A stretch of 64,000 bases of DNA from Bacteroidia bacterium (GCA_030425505.1 JAUIAB010000011.1:1-64000); one strand, 5' to 3'; shown: positions 1 through 8,382, numbered from the stretch's first letter. Notes: generated by a model not told the origin, from the letters alone. Numbers and translations: made by a program.

Positions 1-137
1 GATTTGAAACCTATCATTTCTAGTGAAATAAATACCACAGTTTTTACTCTTGAATCGCTGCTTTTCTAACTGTTTTCCCCACTTAATTACTTCTAAGCTA
101 CCGCATGCCCAACAGCGCTTTTTTTACGTTTTTCCAT
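1..137 (-). pseudogene. IS transposase N-terminus, frameshifted and cut by window edge
   Basis: From an ATG at 135-137 the minus strand reads only MEKRKKSAVGHAVA before a stop. Adding one base in the A7 run near 120-126 opens a frame that runs to the window edge as a basic zinc-ribbon peptide with CWACGS and QRFKSKNCG, the look of an IS transposase N-terminal finger. This is inference from a short piece; the IS family cannot be named. A strong hairpin (144-179) stands directly before the ATG. Confidence 0.45.
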
Positions 138-143
138 CAACAA

Positions 144-179
144 AAAAAGTTTAGTGAAACCCTTTTCACTAAACTTTTT
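144..179. terminator. 16-bp perfect hairpin with A/T-tract flanks
   Basis: Arms 144-159 and 164-179 are perfectly complementary around a 4-base loop, with A and T tracts at the two ends, so it can terminate in both directions. Lying just before the transposase ATG, it may instead shield the IS gene from outside transcription, as hairpins near IS ends often do. Confidence 0.6.
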
Positions 180-344
180 GAAAACACTTGTAAGATTCTG
201 ATAAACAATGGAATATAAGAGAAAAACCAAGCTTTTACCAACTATTTTTCAGTAATATGCCCTCAACTTTAATTTCATTCATTTTATCAATCTTGATTAA
301 TTTCAGATTAGGTAATAGATTTTTCCTTTCTTGAGTTCGAGTGG

Positions 345-382
345 TTAATGTTTATTAACGTTTCATATACATTGTTAGTAGC
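345..382. repeat. Right half of a degenerate attC-like site
   Basis: The box GTTAGTAGC (374-382) follows TATACATT as in intact sites and is complementary to GCTACTAAC at 1443-1451, the other end of the same cassette. No matching left arm is evident; a weak match starts near 204. It marks the distal, decayed end of the array next to the transposase remnant. Confidence 0.45.
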
Positions 383-1424
383 TTTTATTTTCTTTTGTAA
401 AGTATTCTATCGACCTGATAATATTTTTGTCATATAAGAGATTTTCAAAATTATCTCCTTTTAGCACATAAATATCCGGTTCAATTCTTTCATATGTAAT
501 TTGATTCCTATCACAATCAATACCAGTGGTTAATGCCATAAAAGCTCCAAAGGGCAAATCACGCTTTTCATTAGTGGTTGTCGCTCCATAAGTGTTTTGC
601 CCTATAAAGATTGTATTATCCCTACCTTTGAGAGACATAGCAACAATTTCACCTGAACTTGCAGTTGCACCACCCAATAGGACAGCTACTTTTGATTCTG
701 ATATTATCTTTCCATTAACATTAACATAAGAAATCATTTTATCGCCATCTAAATAAGTCCCGTTTATTAGCCTTATGTTACTTATTAGTTGACCATCTGG
801 GTCAAGGCTTCCCCATACTTTTCCATTTCCTAACAAGTCGTATATACCTAAAAGCATAGGATAGACATTCCCACCGAAATTCAGTCTTAAATCAATAATC
901 CATCCTTCAATTTTATAGTGTGTTTTGAGAGAATCAACTTGATTGTATAGTGGTTGAGCTAAATTGTGTATATTTTTCTCTCTGATGTTTTCAAAATTCC
1001 AGCCAGGCAGAAAAATATAGCCATATTTATCGTTCAGAAGTTTAACTTCAAATGCTCCATCTTCGTAGTTAGCATATTTTTTTATCCATTGTTTACTAAA
1101 GTCTTCTTCGGAGGGCTCCTGATGTAAAACACCGTATGAATTTTCTTTATAGAAGACCTGACAGTGAAAAGCGTTAGATTTTTCAAAAAGGGTTTTGACT
1201 TCTTTTAGTGAACCTTGGAAACTATTATAAGTAATAATAGTTTGGTTGACTTCTCTTTTGAGAGACTGCCAATCTACATCATTTTTATTTAGATACTCGG
1301 TTTCCATAAAATGAAACAACGAGTCATAAAACACTTTAATACTATCTTGAACAGTAAGTGTTTCTTGTGCATTAGATGGTAATGCAAATACAGTTAACAA
1401 TAGTAAAAGAAAAATCTTATTCAT
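375..1424 (-). CDS. Secreted S41-family peptidase
   Basis: Predicted exported serine peptidase of the S41 (C-terminal processing/tricorn-like) family, 349 residues. A hydrophobic signal peptide covers about residues 3-19. The fold is shown by a DLRLNFGG motif near 178-185 and by TASSGE at 254-259, where the nucleophilic serine lies, with K266 as the likely general base, followed by GQNTYG. No PDZ domain is obvious, so it is closer to the short interphotoreceptor/tricorn-like peptidases than to CtpA. It is the only gene of the outermost complete cassette (374-1451). Its TAA stop (375-377) lies inside the cassette core box GTTAGTAGC. The substrate is unknown. Confidence 0.8.
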   Translation of the reverse strand: MNKIFLLLLLTVFALPSNAQETLTVQDSIKVFYDSLFHFMETEYLNKNDVDWQSLKREVNQTIITYNSFQGSLKEVKTLFEKSNAFHCQVFYKENSYGVLHQEPSEEDFSKQWIKKYANYEDGAFEVKLLNDKYGYIFLPGWNFENIREKNIHNLAQPLYNQVDSLKTHYKIEGWIIDLRLNFGGNVYPMLLGIYDLLGNGKVWGSLDPDGQLISNIRLINGTYLDGDKMISYVNVNGKIISESKVAVLLGGATASSGEIVAMSLKGRDNTIFIGQNTYGATTTNEKRDLPFGAFMALTTGIDCDRNQITYERIEPDIYVLKGDNFENLLYDKNIIRSIEYFTKENKSY

Positions 1425-1442
1425 TTTTAAAGAGGTTTAATT

Positions 1443-1580
1443 GCTACTAACGGTCTCGTATAACCGTCAGTTACGGGTTAATATGCGTTAATTTTCGGTT
1501 TGGCACTGACTTTAGCAATTCCGAGTGGATTCGACTACGTCCGAATCCACTCGGAATTGCAGTTATACATTGTTGTAAAA
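1443..1580. repeat. attC-like site 1 (divergent)
   Basis: Boxes GCTACTAAC (1443-1451) and GTTGTAAAA (1572-1580) flank arms GTATAACCG / AGTTATAC that pair only in part. The loop carries a perfect 19-bp hairpin (1515-1533 with 1542-1560). Unlike the sites nearer the recombinase, it lacks the two conserved wobble positions. Confidence 0.6.
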
Positions 1581-1616
1581 TGTTTTTAAACTTAATAAAG
1601 CTAAATTATTTTAAAT

Positions 1617-2636
1617 TTATTTAAGAATAGAATTTTCTATTATATACTCCTCGATTAACATTCGCATTTCAGTTTGAGTCAATCCAACAGAAGTATCTGA
1701 TTGGTACAAAGCTTTAATGATTTCTACATCAAATGTATTAAAGTCAGGAGCTGTTCCAGAACACATAAAGCTAACATCTCCATTTTCACAATACTGATTA
1801 GAGGTATGACCTAATCCTAAAATATGCCCTAATTCATGAATAAAAATATCTACATCTTGGTTATTTACCCAAATACGACCTTTAAAAATATGATTACTTG
1901 CATCTGTATTGTATAGGGCATAACCTTGAAAGGTACTACCTGTAATTAAATTGAACATATCAGGCCATACTTGCTGAATGGATGACTGTAATCCCGAAAT
2001 TAAATGTATGTTAGATTCTTCAAATGTGTTTACAAGTGTTAATGTTGTTCCATCTGTAATGAGAGCATTGAATTCATCAAGACGGCTTTCTATCATTTGT
2101 TGATAAGTGGTGTTGATGTTTCCATCTATAAAAAGTTTGACTTCATTTTGCCATTTTTCACTTAGAGTACCACCGCTAGCGGTTGGAGACAATTTATAGG
2201 TTAAATATATATATTCGTCAACAAAACTTTTCTGTAAATTAGTCAAGGGGCCATCTTCTATATCTAATACATTGATCGTAATCGTTGCAGTTTTTTTTCC
2301 TCCTTTATTATCCTTTACACTAACATTAAAACTTAATGTGGTTTCATTTTCATAATCAAGAATAGAATTTTCCGTTGTTTTAATTGCTCCAGTTGATGAA
2401 TCAACTAATAATTCAATGTCAGATTCTAGTTGAAAGGTAAGATTATCATCATCTGCATCCGTCGCTTCCAAAATGCCAATTGTTTTCAGGTTGCCCAAGT
2501 CTTCAGGAACATCAAATTCTTGATTTGTCATTACAGGATTGCTATTAGGAGTAGGGTCAGAATCAGTACTACAAGAAATAGCAAGTAGTATTAAACCTAT
2601 TGTAAATATTTTTTGAAATAATTTTGGTGTTTTCAT
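1617..2636 (-). CDS. Cadherin-domain metzincin lipoprotein
   Basis: Predicted surface lipoprotein peptidase, 339 residues. The signal sequence ends in a lipobox with C22 (AISCS). A cadherin-like domain covers about 35-127 (calcium-type DADDDNLTF and a DYENETT motif). The C-terminal half holds the zinc site HELGHILGLGH (H267, H271, H277) followed by the Met-turn FMCSGT (M291), the metzincin signature. It probably acts outside the cell on an unknown protein. It is the sole gene of cassette 1572-2680. The gene starts at 2636, 36 bases from the terminal box; no promoter of the TTG/TAnnTTTG type was seen, so it may depend on read-through. Confidence 0.8.
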   Translation of the reverse strand: MKTPKLFQKIFTIGLILLAISCSTDSDPTPNSNPVMTNQEFDVPEDLGNLKTIGILEATDADDDNLTFQLESDIELLVDSSTGAIKTTENSILDYENETTLSFNVSVKDNKGGKKTATITINVLDIEDGPLTNLQKSFVDEYIYLTYKLSPTASGGTLSEKWQNEVKLFIDGNINTTYQQMIESRLDEFNALITDGTTLTLVNTFEESNIHLISGLQSSIQQVWPDMFNLITGSTFQGYALYNTDASNHIFKGRIWVNNQDVDIFIHELGHILGLGHTSNQYCENGDVSFMCSGTAPDFNTFDVEIIKALYQSDTSVGLTQTEMRMLIEEYIIENSILK

Positions 2637-2671
2637 TAGTCAAATTTAATGGTTAATACATTTCTTAAATG

Positions 2672-2733
2672 TTTTACAACGGTCAAGTATAAACGGCATT
2701 AAAACGACCGTTTATACTTGACCGTTGTAAACA
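2672..2733. repeat. attC-like site 2: 24-bp perfect palindrome
   Basis: Arms 2673-2696 and 2708-2731 are perfectly complementary around an 11-base loop, and include the AACGGTC/GACCGTT boxes. All other sites are imperfect with unequal spacers; this one has lost the asymmetry and most of the loop. Boxes TTTTACAAC (2672-2680) and GTTGTAAACA (2724-2733) belong to the two neighbouring cassettes. Confidence 0.65.
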
Positions 2734-2738
2734 GTTTA

Positions 2739-3370
2739 TTATTTTGATAAAAAATCATTTAATGGTTTTGCTGTTTTGTAATACTCTATAATTAATGGTA
2801 GTAACTCATCCGTCAAAAGAATGTCTGGCTTAAATTCCTTCACATAATAGAATTGTTTGTTAGCAATCAGAGGTTCAGATTCAAAAAAATCTATATACTC
2901 AGCTGGTATTCTTTTGATGCAGACTCCTTTAATTTCATTATAGTGCTCTTTGAACCTACTTGCGGAATAAAGCTTTTTAAACTCTCTCGGATTTCCTTTA
3001 ATCGTTCTATTTGAGGATTGTAAAATCCAGACATGATACCAATGTCTTTAGCACCCATTTGAAACGCCACAACAGGTGTAGGGTCTGATTTTTCACCTTT
3101 ATATATTTGAGCAAAAGAACGAATCTTGTAAGGTGTTTTATCCTTCGAAAATCGTATGTCTCTGTTGATTCTACCAATGCACTTTTTAGGTTCAATCACG
3201 ATTTCATTGTCCAGCTTTTGGAGTTCAGAAATAGTGTCAGAAACAAATTGAAACATGGGTTTCTTCACGAATGTCTCGTACTTCTTTTTGTTGCTGTGAA
3301 ACCATTCTTTATTGTTGTTGTTTTCCAGGTCGGTAAAAAACTGTATAAATCCTTTTTCGAAGTATTTCAT
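2739..3370 (-). pseudogene. DUF2461-type gene with a frameshift
   Basis: From 3370 the frame encodes a typical DUF2461 N-terminal part (FFTDLENNNNKEWF, then a conserved INRDIRFSKDKTPYK) but stops at 2891. Near 2955-2965 another frame continues the family sequence (RFKEHYNEIKG, KRIPAEYIDFF, QFYYVKEF) and ends with TAA at 2739-2741. So the gene is about 210 codons with one frameshift. The function of the family is not known. It is the last gene of the three-gene cassette 2724-4763. Either the gene is decaying or the base call is wrong; raw reads would decide. Confidence 0.75.
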
Positions 3371-3372
3371 AA

Positions 3373-3884
3373 TTATTGATTTATAGGGTTTAACGTATTG
3401 GGTTTTCCCGTTTCAATGAACTCTTTTAGTCCATTGTTCATAATTTCTACTTCCTTTGCCATTTTCTTTTTGATCATAGGATTCATCAGTTTAAGCATGA
3501 AGTTTTTAGGAGAAAAATGAGAGAGCATGGCAAACTCTGTTTCCGTGTCTGAAACTTTCTTGAGTTCAACAGCAAATGACATGTTAAGTAACATTTTCGT
3601 CATACCGAAAGAGTCCCTTTCAACACAAAATTCCGCTCTGTCTGTTCCAAACATAGCGACACATCTTGTCTCAATCGTTCCCCTTTTTCCATTAACTATA
3701 CACATTCATTTCTTCTGAGTTGACCAGGTGAAGACATTTGTTCGTCAAAATGAGAGACTTGAACATCTTGTGTCCATTTGGGTAAAAGTGATTGATCATT
3801 AAAGATTTCCCAAATTTTTTCTTTTGGAGCCTTAATAATTATTCTCTGATCTAGTTGTAATGGTGCTTTTAATTTTGTTTTCAT
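3373..3884 (-). pseudogene. SRPBCC (START-like) protein gene with a 2-base frameshift
   Basis: Two overlapping frames make up one SRPBCC ligand-binding protein. The first (3884 to 3696) has the family start, IIIKAPKEKIWEIFND, and SSPGQLRRNECV; the second (from 3705 to 3373) continues with IVNGKRGTIETRC and a C-terminal helix. Removing one GT from a TGTGT run near 3700 joins them as NECIVNGKRG. It lies between a sigma factor gene (upstream) and the DUF2461 gene, probably one transcript in cassette 2724-4763. SRPBCC proteins bind hydrophobic ligands; the ligand here is unknown. Confidence 0.7.
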
Positions 3885-3919
3885 GCTTCTATAATTTGTC
3901 TATTTATTACTTAGACAAA

Positions 3920-4747
3920 TTATAGATTGCTTTCGGACGGGTTTTCCAGAACTTTTTTCATTTTACCTTCTTCAACCCACTTTTCCGAGTTCTCTAAAAA
4001 GTATGAGGTGACCAATGTATTGTTTGAATTTAATGGGTCAATAGACTTTACCATTTCTAATCTGATATCTAACAACTTCTCAAAAGATTCCGAATTCTTT
4101 TTTTTCGCAAGTTTGAGTTGATTTACCTTTTCTTGAACTTTTTGTTTTGGATTTAATATTCCTGTCAATTCAGAGCATTGATTACATGCACCATTTTGAT
4201 TCACAATCGCACACCTTTTCTCGAATATTTCACTCAGATTTTTTCGAGCATTGGCAATTGCATGTTTAACCGTACCTTCGGAAAGATCCGTTATTATCAT
4301 AATTTCCTTGATTTGAAAGTCATATACCTCTTTCAACCACAAACAAATTTGTTGTTCTATTTCCAGCGTCTTGTTCATACAGTTAAAACAATAAACAAGG
4401 TGTTCTTTAACTGAATACTCTTGTTCAGGAGTTGAATCAAAAACCTGTTGAAAGGCATCCCAATGTTCTTTGGATTTCACATGTAACATTGCTCCATAGT
4501 CCTGAGCTTCGATAATCCATCTGTTTTGCTTTTTTAGCGAGTTTTTGGCAAGATTGATTGCAATAGAAAATGCCCATGTTTTAAATGATGAATTTCCTTT
4601 GAATGTATTAATTTTGGTTACCACTTTGATGTAAGTATCTTGCACAATGTCTTCAGATAATTCCCGGTCAGTAATCATCCTAAAAAGAAAAGAGGTTAAT
4701 TCATTTCTAAAATCTTGAAATTCTATATCTAATTGCTCTCTACTCAT
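3920..4747 (-). CDS. ECF-type sigma factor with C-terminal Cys extension
   Basis: A 275-residue sigma-70 family regulator. Region 2 is at about 8-75 (DIVQDTYIKVV, then FKTWAFSIAINLAKN), and region 4 with a helix-turn-helix at about 140-175 (IKEIMIITDLSEGTVKHAI). An unusual C-terminal part of about 90 residues follows with CAIVNQNGACNQCSE, a possible metal- or redox-sensitive Cys cluster. It is first in the cassette, followed by SRPBCC and DUF2461 genes, so it may switch on this small operon or a distant stress regulon (inference). No anti-sigma gene is adjacent; the Cys tail may do that job. Confidence 0.8.
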   Translation of the reverse strand: MSREQLDIEFQDFRNELTSFLFRMITDRELSEDIVQDTYIKVVTKINTFKGNSSFKTWAFSIAINLAKNSLKKQNRWIIEAQDYGAMLHVKSKEHWDAFQQVFDSTPEQEYSVKEHLVYCFNCMNKTLEIEQQICLWLKEVYDFQIKEIMIITDLSEGTVKHAIANARKNLSEIFEKRCAIVNQNGACNQCSELTGILNPKQKVQEKVNQLKLAKKKNSESFEKLLDIRLEMVKSIDPLNSNNTLVTSYFLENSEKWVEEGKMKKVLENPSESNL

Positions 4748-4753
4748 TTTAAT

Positions 4754-4917
4754 TGTTTACAACGGTCTAGTATAAGAATAGTAGCGGATTTTCACTCACT
4801 AACTTTTCGGTTAAACATAGACCTTTTTTATATTTACTTACTTTGGTTTTAGCGATTAAACCGCTATTATTTTTATACATTGTGCTTGTTGCGCAACAAA
4901 CACTTATGTTAAGCCAC
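4754..4917. repeat. attC-like site 3
   Basis: Boxes TGTTTACAAC (4754-4763) and GTTAAGCCAC (4908-4917). Arms 4770-4787 and 4861-4878 form an 18-bp stem with G.T wobbles at stem positions 7 and 12 on the plus strand; loop 73 nt. The right spacer is about 29 nt instead of 3 and contains a near-perfect palindrome TTGTTGCGCAACAA, perhaps a small insertion. Confidence 0.8.
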
Positions 4918-5205
4918 GTTGTTATAGGTGTGAATTTCATTCAAGTCCTTAAACGTCTTTTCCTTTTGATCTTCCAAGTCAAAATCGTCCTGAAGTCCCA
5001 TCCAGTATTTTGCAGTTGTCCCAAAAAACTTCGCGAACCGCAAGGCCGTATCGGCTGTAATCCGTCTGCGTCCGTGAATAATCTCACTTATCCTTGTCTG
5101 AGGTATAAAAGTCTCCTTCGATAATCGATAGGCACTAATTTCCAGTGGTTCAAGAAACTCTTCCTTTAGTATTTCGCCCGGATGTATATTTGCTAATTTT
5201 TCCAT
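4909..5205 (-). CDS. higA: HigA-family antitoxin
   Basis: XRE-type DNA-binding antitoxin, 98 residues. The N-terminus HPGEILKEEFLEPLEISAYR and the helix-turn-helix QTRISEIIHGRRRITADTAL are characteristic of HigA, followed by FFGTTAKYWMGLQ. It neutralises the HigB nuclease encoded just upstream and would repress the pair by binding its promoter. Toxin before antitoxin is the usual order of higBA. Its TAA stop (4909-4911) lies inside the cassette core GTTAAGCCAC. Toxin-antitoxin cassettes are common in large chromosomal integrons, where they are thought to stabilise the array. Confidence 0.92.
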   Translation of the reverse strand: MEKLANIHPGEILKEEFLEPLEISAYRLSKETFIPQTRISEIIHGRRRITADTALRFAKFFGTTAKYWMGLQDDFDLEDQKEKTFKDLNEIHTYNNVA

Positions 5206-5214
5206 TTTAATTGC

Positions 5215-5496
5215 TTAATGATAGTCAATAATCGAAACCTCAAATGCGTCATTATTGTCCCATTTGAATATGATACGCCATTGCTTATTAATTCTAACGC
5301 TATGAAATCCGTCGAGATTGCCACTTAGTTTTTCCAGCCTGTTTGCCGGTGGAATCCTTAAATCATTTATGTTTTGAGAATTATTAATCATTCTTAATTT
5401 ACGCCTAGCAATCTGTTGAATGTCACCAGGAAGTTTTTTCGAACGTGTACCCTCCCAAATTTTTTGAGTTTCCTTATCGGCAAATGCTTTAATCAA
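5215..5496 (-). CDS. higB: HigB-family mRNA interferase toxin
   Basis: RelE-superfamily toxin, 93 residues, full length. It starts MIKAFADKETQKIWEG and ends with GFHSVRINKQWRIIFKWDNNDAFEVSIIDYH, the conserved HigB core with Arg and His residues near the active site. It would cleave mRNA on the ribosome unless bound by HigA. The antitoxin gene follows 9 bases after. Three direct copies of an AATCAATTAAT-like motif (5493-5520) lie just before the start and could be the HigA operator (inference). Confidence 0.92.
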   Translation of the reverse strand: MIKAFADKETQKIWEGTRSKKLPGDIQQIARRKLRMINNSQNINDLRIPPANRLEKLSGNLDGFHSVRINKQWRIIFKWDNNDAFEVSIIDYH

Positions 5497-5560
5497 TTAA
5501 TAATCAATTAATAATCAATTACGTTAGTAACGTTAAAGATAAGCATTTAGTTCGAGAATT

Positions 5561-6123
5561 TCAATTTATCCAATTTTTTACTCGTCTTTTCAATAACCAC
5601 TTGTCATTTTCCTTTATAAAAATTGCTCCGTTTCCATAACCAAAAAACAATTCACGATAGTCATATTGGAGATATACCTGGGTACTATCACAATTAAATA
5701 ATGGGATGTAAAAGGAATAGAATTTGAAGTCATTTGATTCATGACTATTAACTCCATTTGCCGGAAGTTTATTTAGTTTAACTACTTTTTTAGAAAGTTT
5801 AAATTAATGTCGCAATCATTGGAAAAAAATGAATCATCCTTTTCCAAATGATTATTTATGTGTTCTAGAAAGACTTTTTCATTAAAGAATGAAAAACCAG
5901 GTTGAGGTGGAGAAGTTGGTGGGGCTACAAATCCGTCTATTAATTCTAATTCGTAATATTCATAAGTTAGAAAGGCTCCATGAAAGGAATTATTATCAAT
6001 CTGTAAAGAATCTTGCCTTATATATTCTTCAACTAATTCCTCATAGATGTCAATCTGTCTTGAGTTACTATCACCACAAGCTAAAATCACTAAAAATAAA
6101 ATTATTAGCTTAGAAATCTTCAT
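5561..6123 (-). pseudogene. Lipoprotein gene with a homopolymer frameshift
   Basis: The frame from 6123 encodes a lipoprotein signal with C16 (VILACGDS) and about 110 residues, then stops at 5782 just after a CTAAAAAAG run. The next frame continues without a stop for 75 codons (KVVKLNKLPANG... to WLLKRRVKNWIN) and ends with TGA at 5561-5563. One protein of about 187 residues with a frameshift in A6 is the simplest reading. No family recognised. It shares cassette 4908-6138 with higBA and is its first gene. Confidence 0.7.
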
Positions 6124-6128
6124 TTTAT

Positions 6129-6328
6129 GTGGCCTAACGGTTAGTATATGGCAAGTAGGGCTGTAGAAAGCGATGAACTTTCGAGTTTGTACTGAGCCAA
6201 AACGTTGTATTTTGTTTTTAATTTATTCATTCTTAAAAGCCAAATCAACGATTTGGCGGTGTTAATAAATAGCACTGAACTTTCGTAAACTACCGAACGC
6301 CCTATTTGCTATATACCGTGTTGTGTTT
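6129..6328. repeat. attC-like site 4 (long-loop type)
   Basis: Boxes GTGGCCTAAC (6129-6138; pairs 9/10 with 4908-4917) and GTTGTGTTT (6320-6328). Arms 6144-6161 and 6299-6316 pair fully with G.T at positions 7 and 12. The loop is 137 nt and closely resembles that of site 14, although the cassettes carry unrelated genes. Confidence 0.85.
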
Positions 6329-6358
6329 AGTTTTTAATTGTTAGAAATTCATACATTT

Positions 6359-6628
6359 TCACGAATTCCTTGGCTCTTCAATATTTTGCGGATAAGTCAC
6401 ATACATTCCATTTTCATCACTAACATGCTGAAAGTTAAATCCATTAGAAATAAGGAATTTTACGAGTTCCCATCCTTTTTTGTCGTTCTTTTTAGGTGGT
6501 CTGAACTTATGATTAACAAAAGTCATTTCATGGGAACATTCTGGACATTTACCTGTGCGGAAGTTTTCATGATCAGTTCCTAGATTCTCAACTCTTTTAC
6601 AGTTTAAACAAACATTTTTGTATCCCAT
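6359..6628 (-). CDS. Small zinc-ribbon protein
   Basis: An 89-residue soluble protein with a single zinc ribbon, CxxC at 7-10 and CxxC at 28-31 (CLNC and CPEC), then a basic stretch RPPKKNDKKGW and a C-terminal alpha/beta segment. No family name recognised. It is downstream of the DUF4265 gene and its ATG overlaps that gene's stop by one base, so the two are probably translated together. Function unknown. Confidence 0.7.
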   Translation of the reverse strand: MGYKNVCLNCKRVENLGTDHENFRTGKCPECSHEMTFVNHKFRPPKKNDKKGWELVKFLISNGFNFQHVSDENGMYVTYPQNIEEPRNS

Positions 6629-7107
6629 TACTCTTTAGTTAAATCAGTTCTGTGTTTTTCAGAAAGACAGGGTTCTGAATATTCAATTATCCCTTCTTTT
6701 TCTAATTCTTCTAATCGTTCTTGAATTGTTTTATAATTGATGGATTTCAATATTTCCATTGAAAAATAGGAATCATTCAATCCTTCTGATTTGCAATTCA
6801 AGCTCTTGAATTCCTCTCTAATTATTTCTTTATCGAATCCTTCTTTGGATATTAAAATTAGTACAATTGAATTACCTGAATGCTTAGTGGTTTTTCTATA
6901 GGTTAATCTTTGTTCTGATTCATCATATTCTGCAAAGAACTCGTCATCCGTAGCTATAAGAGGTCCATAAAATGGGATGCTGTCAAGTTTGTAAATACCA
7001 TTCTCTGGTTCGATTTTTTCAGCCCACATAGTTTCAACTGTGACTTCATCAAGCACATTACTATGATACCTAAAAAGTATTTTCTCGTATTTATCTTCTT
7101 CAGACAC
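6628..7107 (-). CDS. DUF4265 domain protein
   Basis: About 160 residues, matching DUF4265 along its length: ILFRYHSNVLDEVTVETMWA, then KLDSIPFYGPL and DDEFFAEYDESEQRLTYRKT. The role of the family is not established. The frame is open further up to an ATG at 7117-7119 that lies inside the attC-like site and past the core GTT, so the GTG at 7105-7107 is preferred; use of the outer ATG would make the N-terminus depend on the neighbouring site. Coupled to the zinc-ribbon gene in cassette 6320-7110. Confidence 0.75.
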   Translation of the reverse strand: MSEEDKYEKILFRYHSNVLDEVTVETMWAEKIEPENGIYKLDSIPFYGPLIATDDEFFAEYDESEQRLTYRKTTKHSGNSIVLILISKEGFDKEIIREEFKSLNCKSEGLNDSYFSMEILKSINYKTIQERLEELEKEGIIEYSEPCLSEKHRTDLTKE

Positions 7108-7236
7108 AACGGTTTGCATATGGCTTGTGGCGGTTTTAAAGAACCTTCCTGTCCGCAGAAACCAAGGCTAGCTACGGAGCAAAAGCCTTGCTGGCAGCGG
7201 TTCACCCGCCATAAGCTATATGTGTTGTTGTATGCC
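7102..7236. repeat. attC-like site 5
   Basis: Boxes AGACACAAC (7102-7110) and GTTGTATGCC (7227-7236). Arms 7116-7133 and 7206-7223, 18 bp, with G.T at positions 7 and 12 and a further G.T at position 1; spacers 5 and 3 nt; loop 72 nt. Confidence 0.85.
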
Positions 7237-7240
7237 GTTT

Positions 7241-7777
7241 TTATTTTTTCATTTTCACTATTTTCTGTGTCAAAACGTAACTTCCATCTCCTTCTTGATT
7301 TGGATTAATAATCAAATAATCAAGTCGTTTAATTTTTCGAAACTCGTTAATGTCAATTGTGTAATCGTCAGCAATAAAAAAACGTTTCGCAAAGATTTCA
7401 TAATCGTCTTCAGATTCTTTCATGTCATTATATTCCGCAACTGAAAGGAGTTTGTCAATCCGTGTTATTTTTCCAAAAGTTATGCTTGAACCTTTATTTA
7501 ATCTCCAAGCTCGATATGTCCCTGACTCAAATTCCATCTTGTTAGTTTTGATTCCAATTTCAAATGTCTTGGTTGAGTCAATTCTCGGAAATCGATAGGA
7601 CGCTCCAATTTTTTCGCCTTGAATTTTAGTTTCATCTACAATAATCCAAATTTCAGATACTCTAACGCTCTTTTCTTTATTGTTCTTAAAGAAATTTATC
7701 GAATGTATCGAGTAGTCAGTTTGACAAAAAGTCAAATTAGCCGAGATTGAGAATATTATTAGAAGTATCGTTTTCAT
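7241..7777 (-). CDS. Secreted protein of unknown function
   Basis: About 178 residues with a clear signal peptide (MKTILLIIFSISANLTFC) and a mature part rich in charged beta segments; no family recognised. The ATG at 7777 is preferred because the upstream in-frame ATG (7786) lies inside the terminal box GGCATACAAC of the cassette. It is the sole gene of cassette 7227-7791. The 13 residues before the stop are basic. It may be periplasmic; nothing in the context indicates a role. Confidence 0.65.
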   Translation of the reverse strand: MKTILLIIFSISANLTFCQTDYSIHSINFFKNNKEKSVRVSEIWIIVDETKIQGEKIGASYRFPRIDSTKTFEIGIKTNKMEFESGTYRAWRLNKGSSITFGKITRIDKLLSVAEYNDMKESEDDYEIFAKRFFIADDYTIDINEFRKIKRLDYLIINPNQEGDGSYVLTQKIVKMKK

Positions 7778-7781
7778 AAAT

Positions 7782-7800
7782 GGCATACAACGGATGGCGT
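7782..7800. repeat. Truncated attC-like site 6
   Basis: The box GGCATACAAC (7782-7791) that closes the cassette at 7227 is followed by only GGATGGCG, then directly by the TAA stop of the next gene (7801). The loop, the right arm and the next cassette's opening box are missing, so a deletion has fused two cassettes. Confidence 0.65.
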
Positions 7801-8382
7801 TTATTCATCTTTTTTATAAAATCCTCGGTTTTTTATCTCATCAATTAAATATCTTGCTTCTGCTTCATCTATTCCTATTCCTATTCCAAGTTTTATAGTT
7901 TTCATTCCGTAATCAAACCGCAACTTACCTCCTGTTATTCCCCAAAAATCACCTATCTTTTTCTTTTGTCCAAAGAAACTATTCATTCCAGTTGGTTCAG
8001 GATTGAGTTCCAAGTTCTTAATATTATTTAAATCATAATTTTTCTTTATAAGTCCAATATCCAAAATTCCTTTTGATACTGAGAAAACTCCTCGCTCAAT
8101 TTGAATTGTCTCTTGGCCAAATAAACTCCATAACAGAATCGTAATAGCAAATAATCCACCAATTGTCCAACCGACTAACCAAAACAACATGAAACTATTA
8201 ACACCAATATTATCACTAGATAACAACTCGTTTATCGCAGATGATTCTCCCATAAACCATCCTCCCATCCAAGCTGCTAAAAATAAAATAATGAACCAAT
8301 TTTTCCTTGATGGTATTTTAATCTGTAATGTAATTCCATCAAAATTGACTTTGGCTCTTCCTTCATAAGGTTTCTCAATCAT
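7801..8382 (-). CDS. Two-TM membrane protein
   Basis: A 193-residue protein with two membrane segments at about 28-45 (WFIILFLAAWMGGWF) and 65-90 (FMLFWLVGWTIGGLFAITILLW), and a C-terminal cytosolic domain of beta strands with GLIKKNYDLNNIKNLEL, which recalls PH-like bacterial membrane-anchored domains (tentative). Its start overlaps the end of the preceding reading frame by 8 bases. The cassette has lost its left attC-like site. Function unknown. Confidence 0.65.
   Translation of the reverse strand: MIEKPYEGRAKVNFDGITLQIKIPSRKNWFIILFLAAWMGGWFMGESSAINELLSSDNIGVNSFMLFWLVGWTIGGLFAITILLWSLFGQETIQIERGVFSVSKGILDIGLIKKNYDLNNIKNLELNPEPTGMNSFFGQKKKIGDFWGITGGKLRFDYGMKTIKLGIGIGIDEAEARYLIDEIKNRGFYKKDE

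Noticed and set aside
3920-4747. Anti-sigma pairing with the SRPBCC gene
   Set aside because: SRPBCC proteins are not known anti-sigma factors and no transmembrane anti-sigma gene is present.
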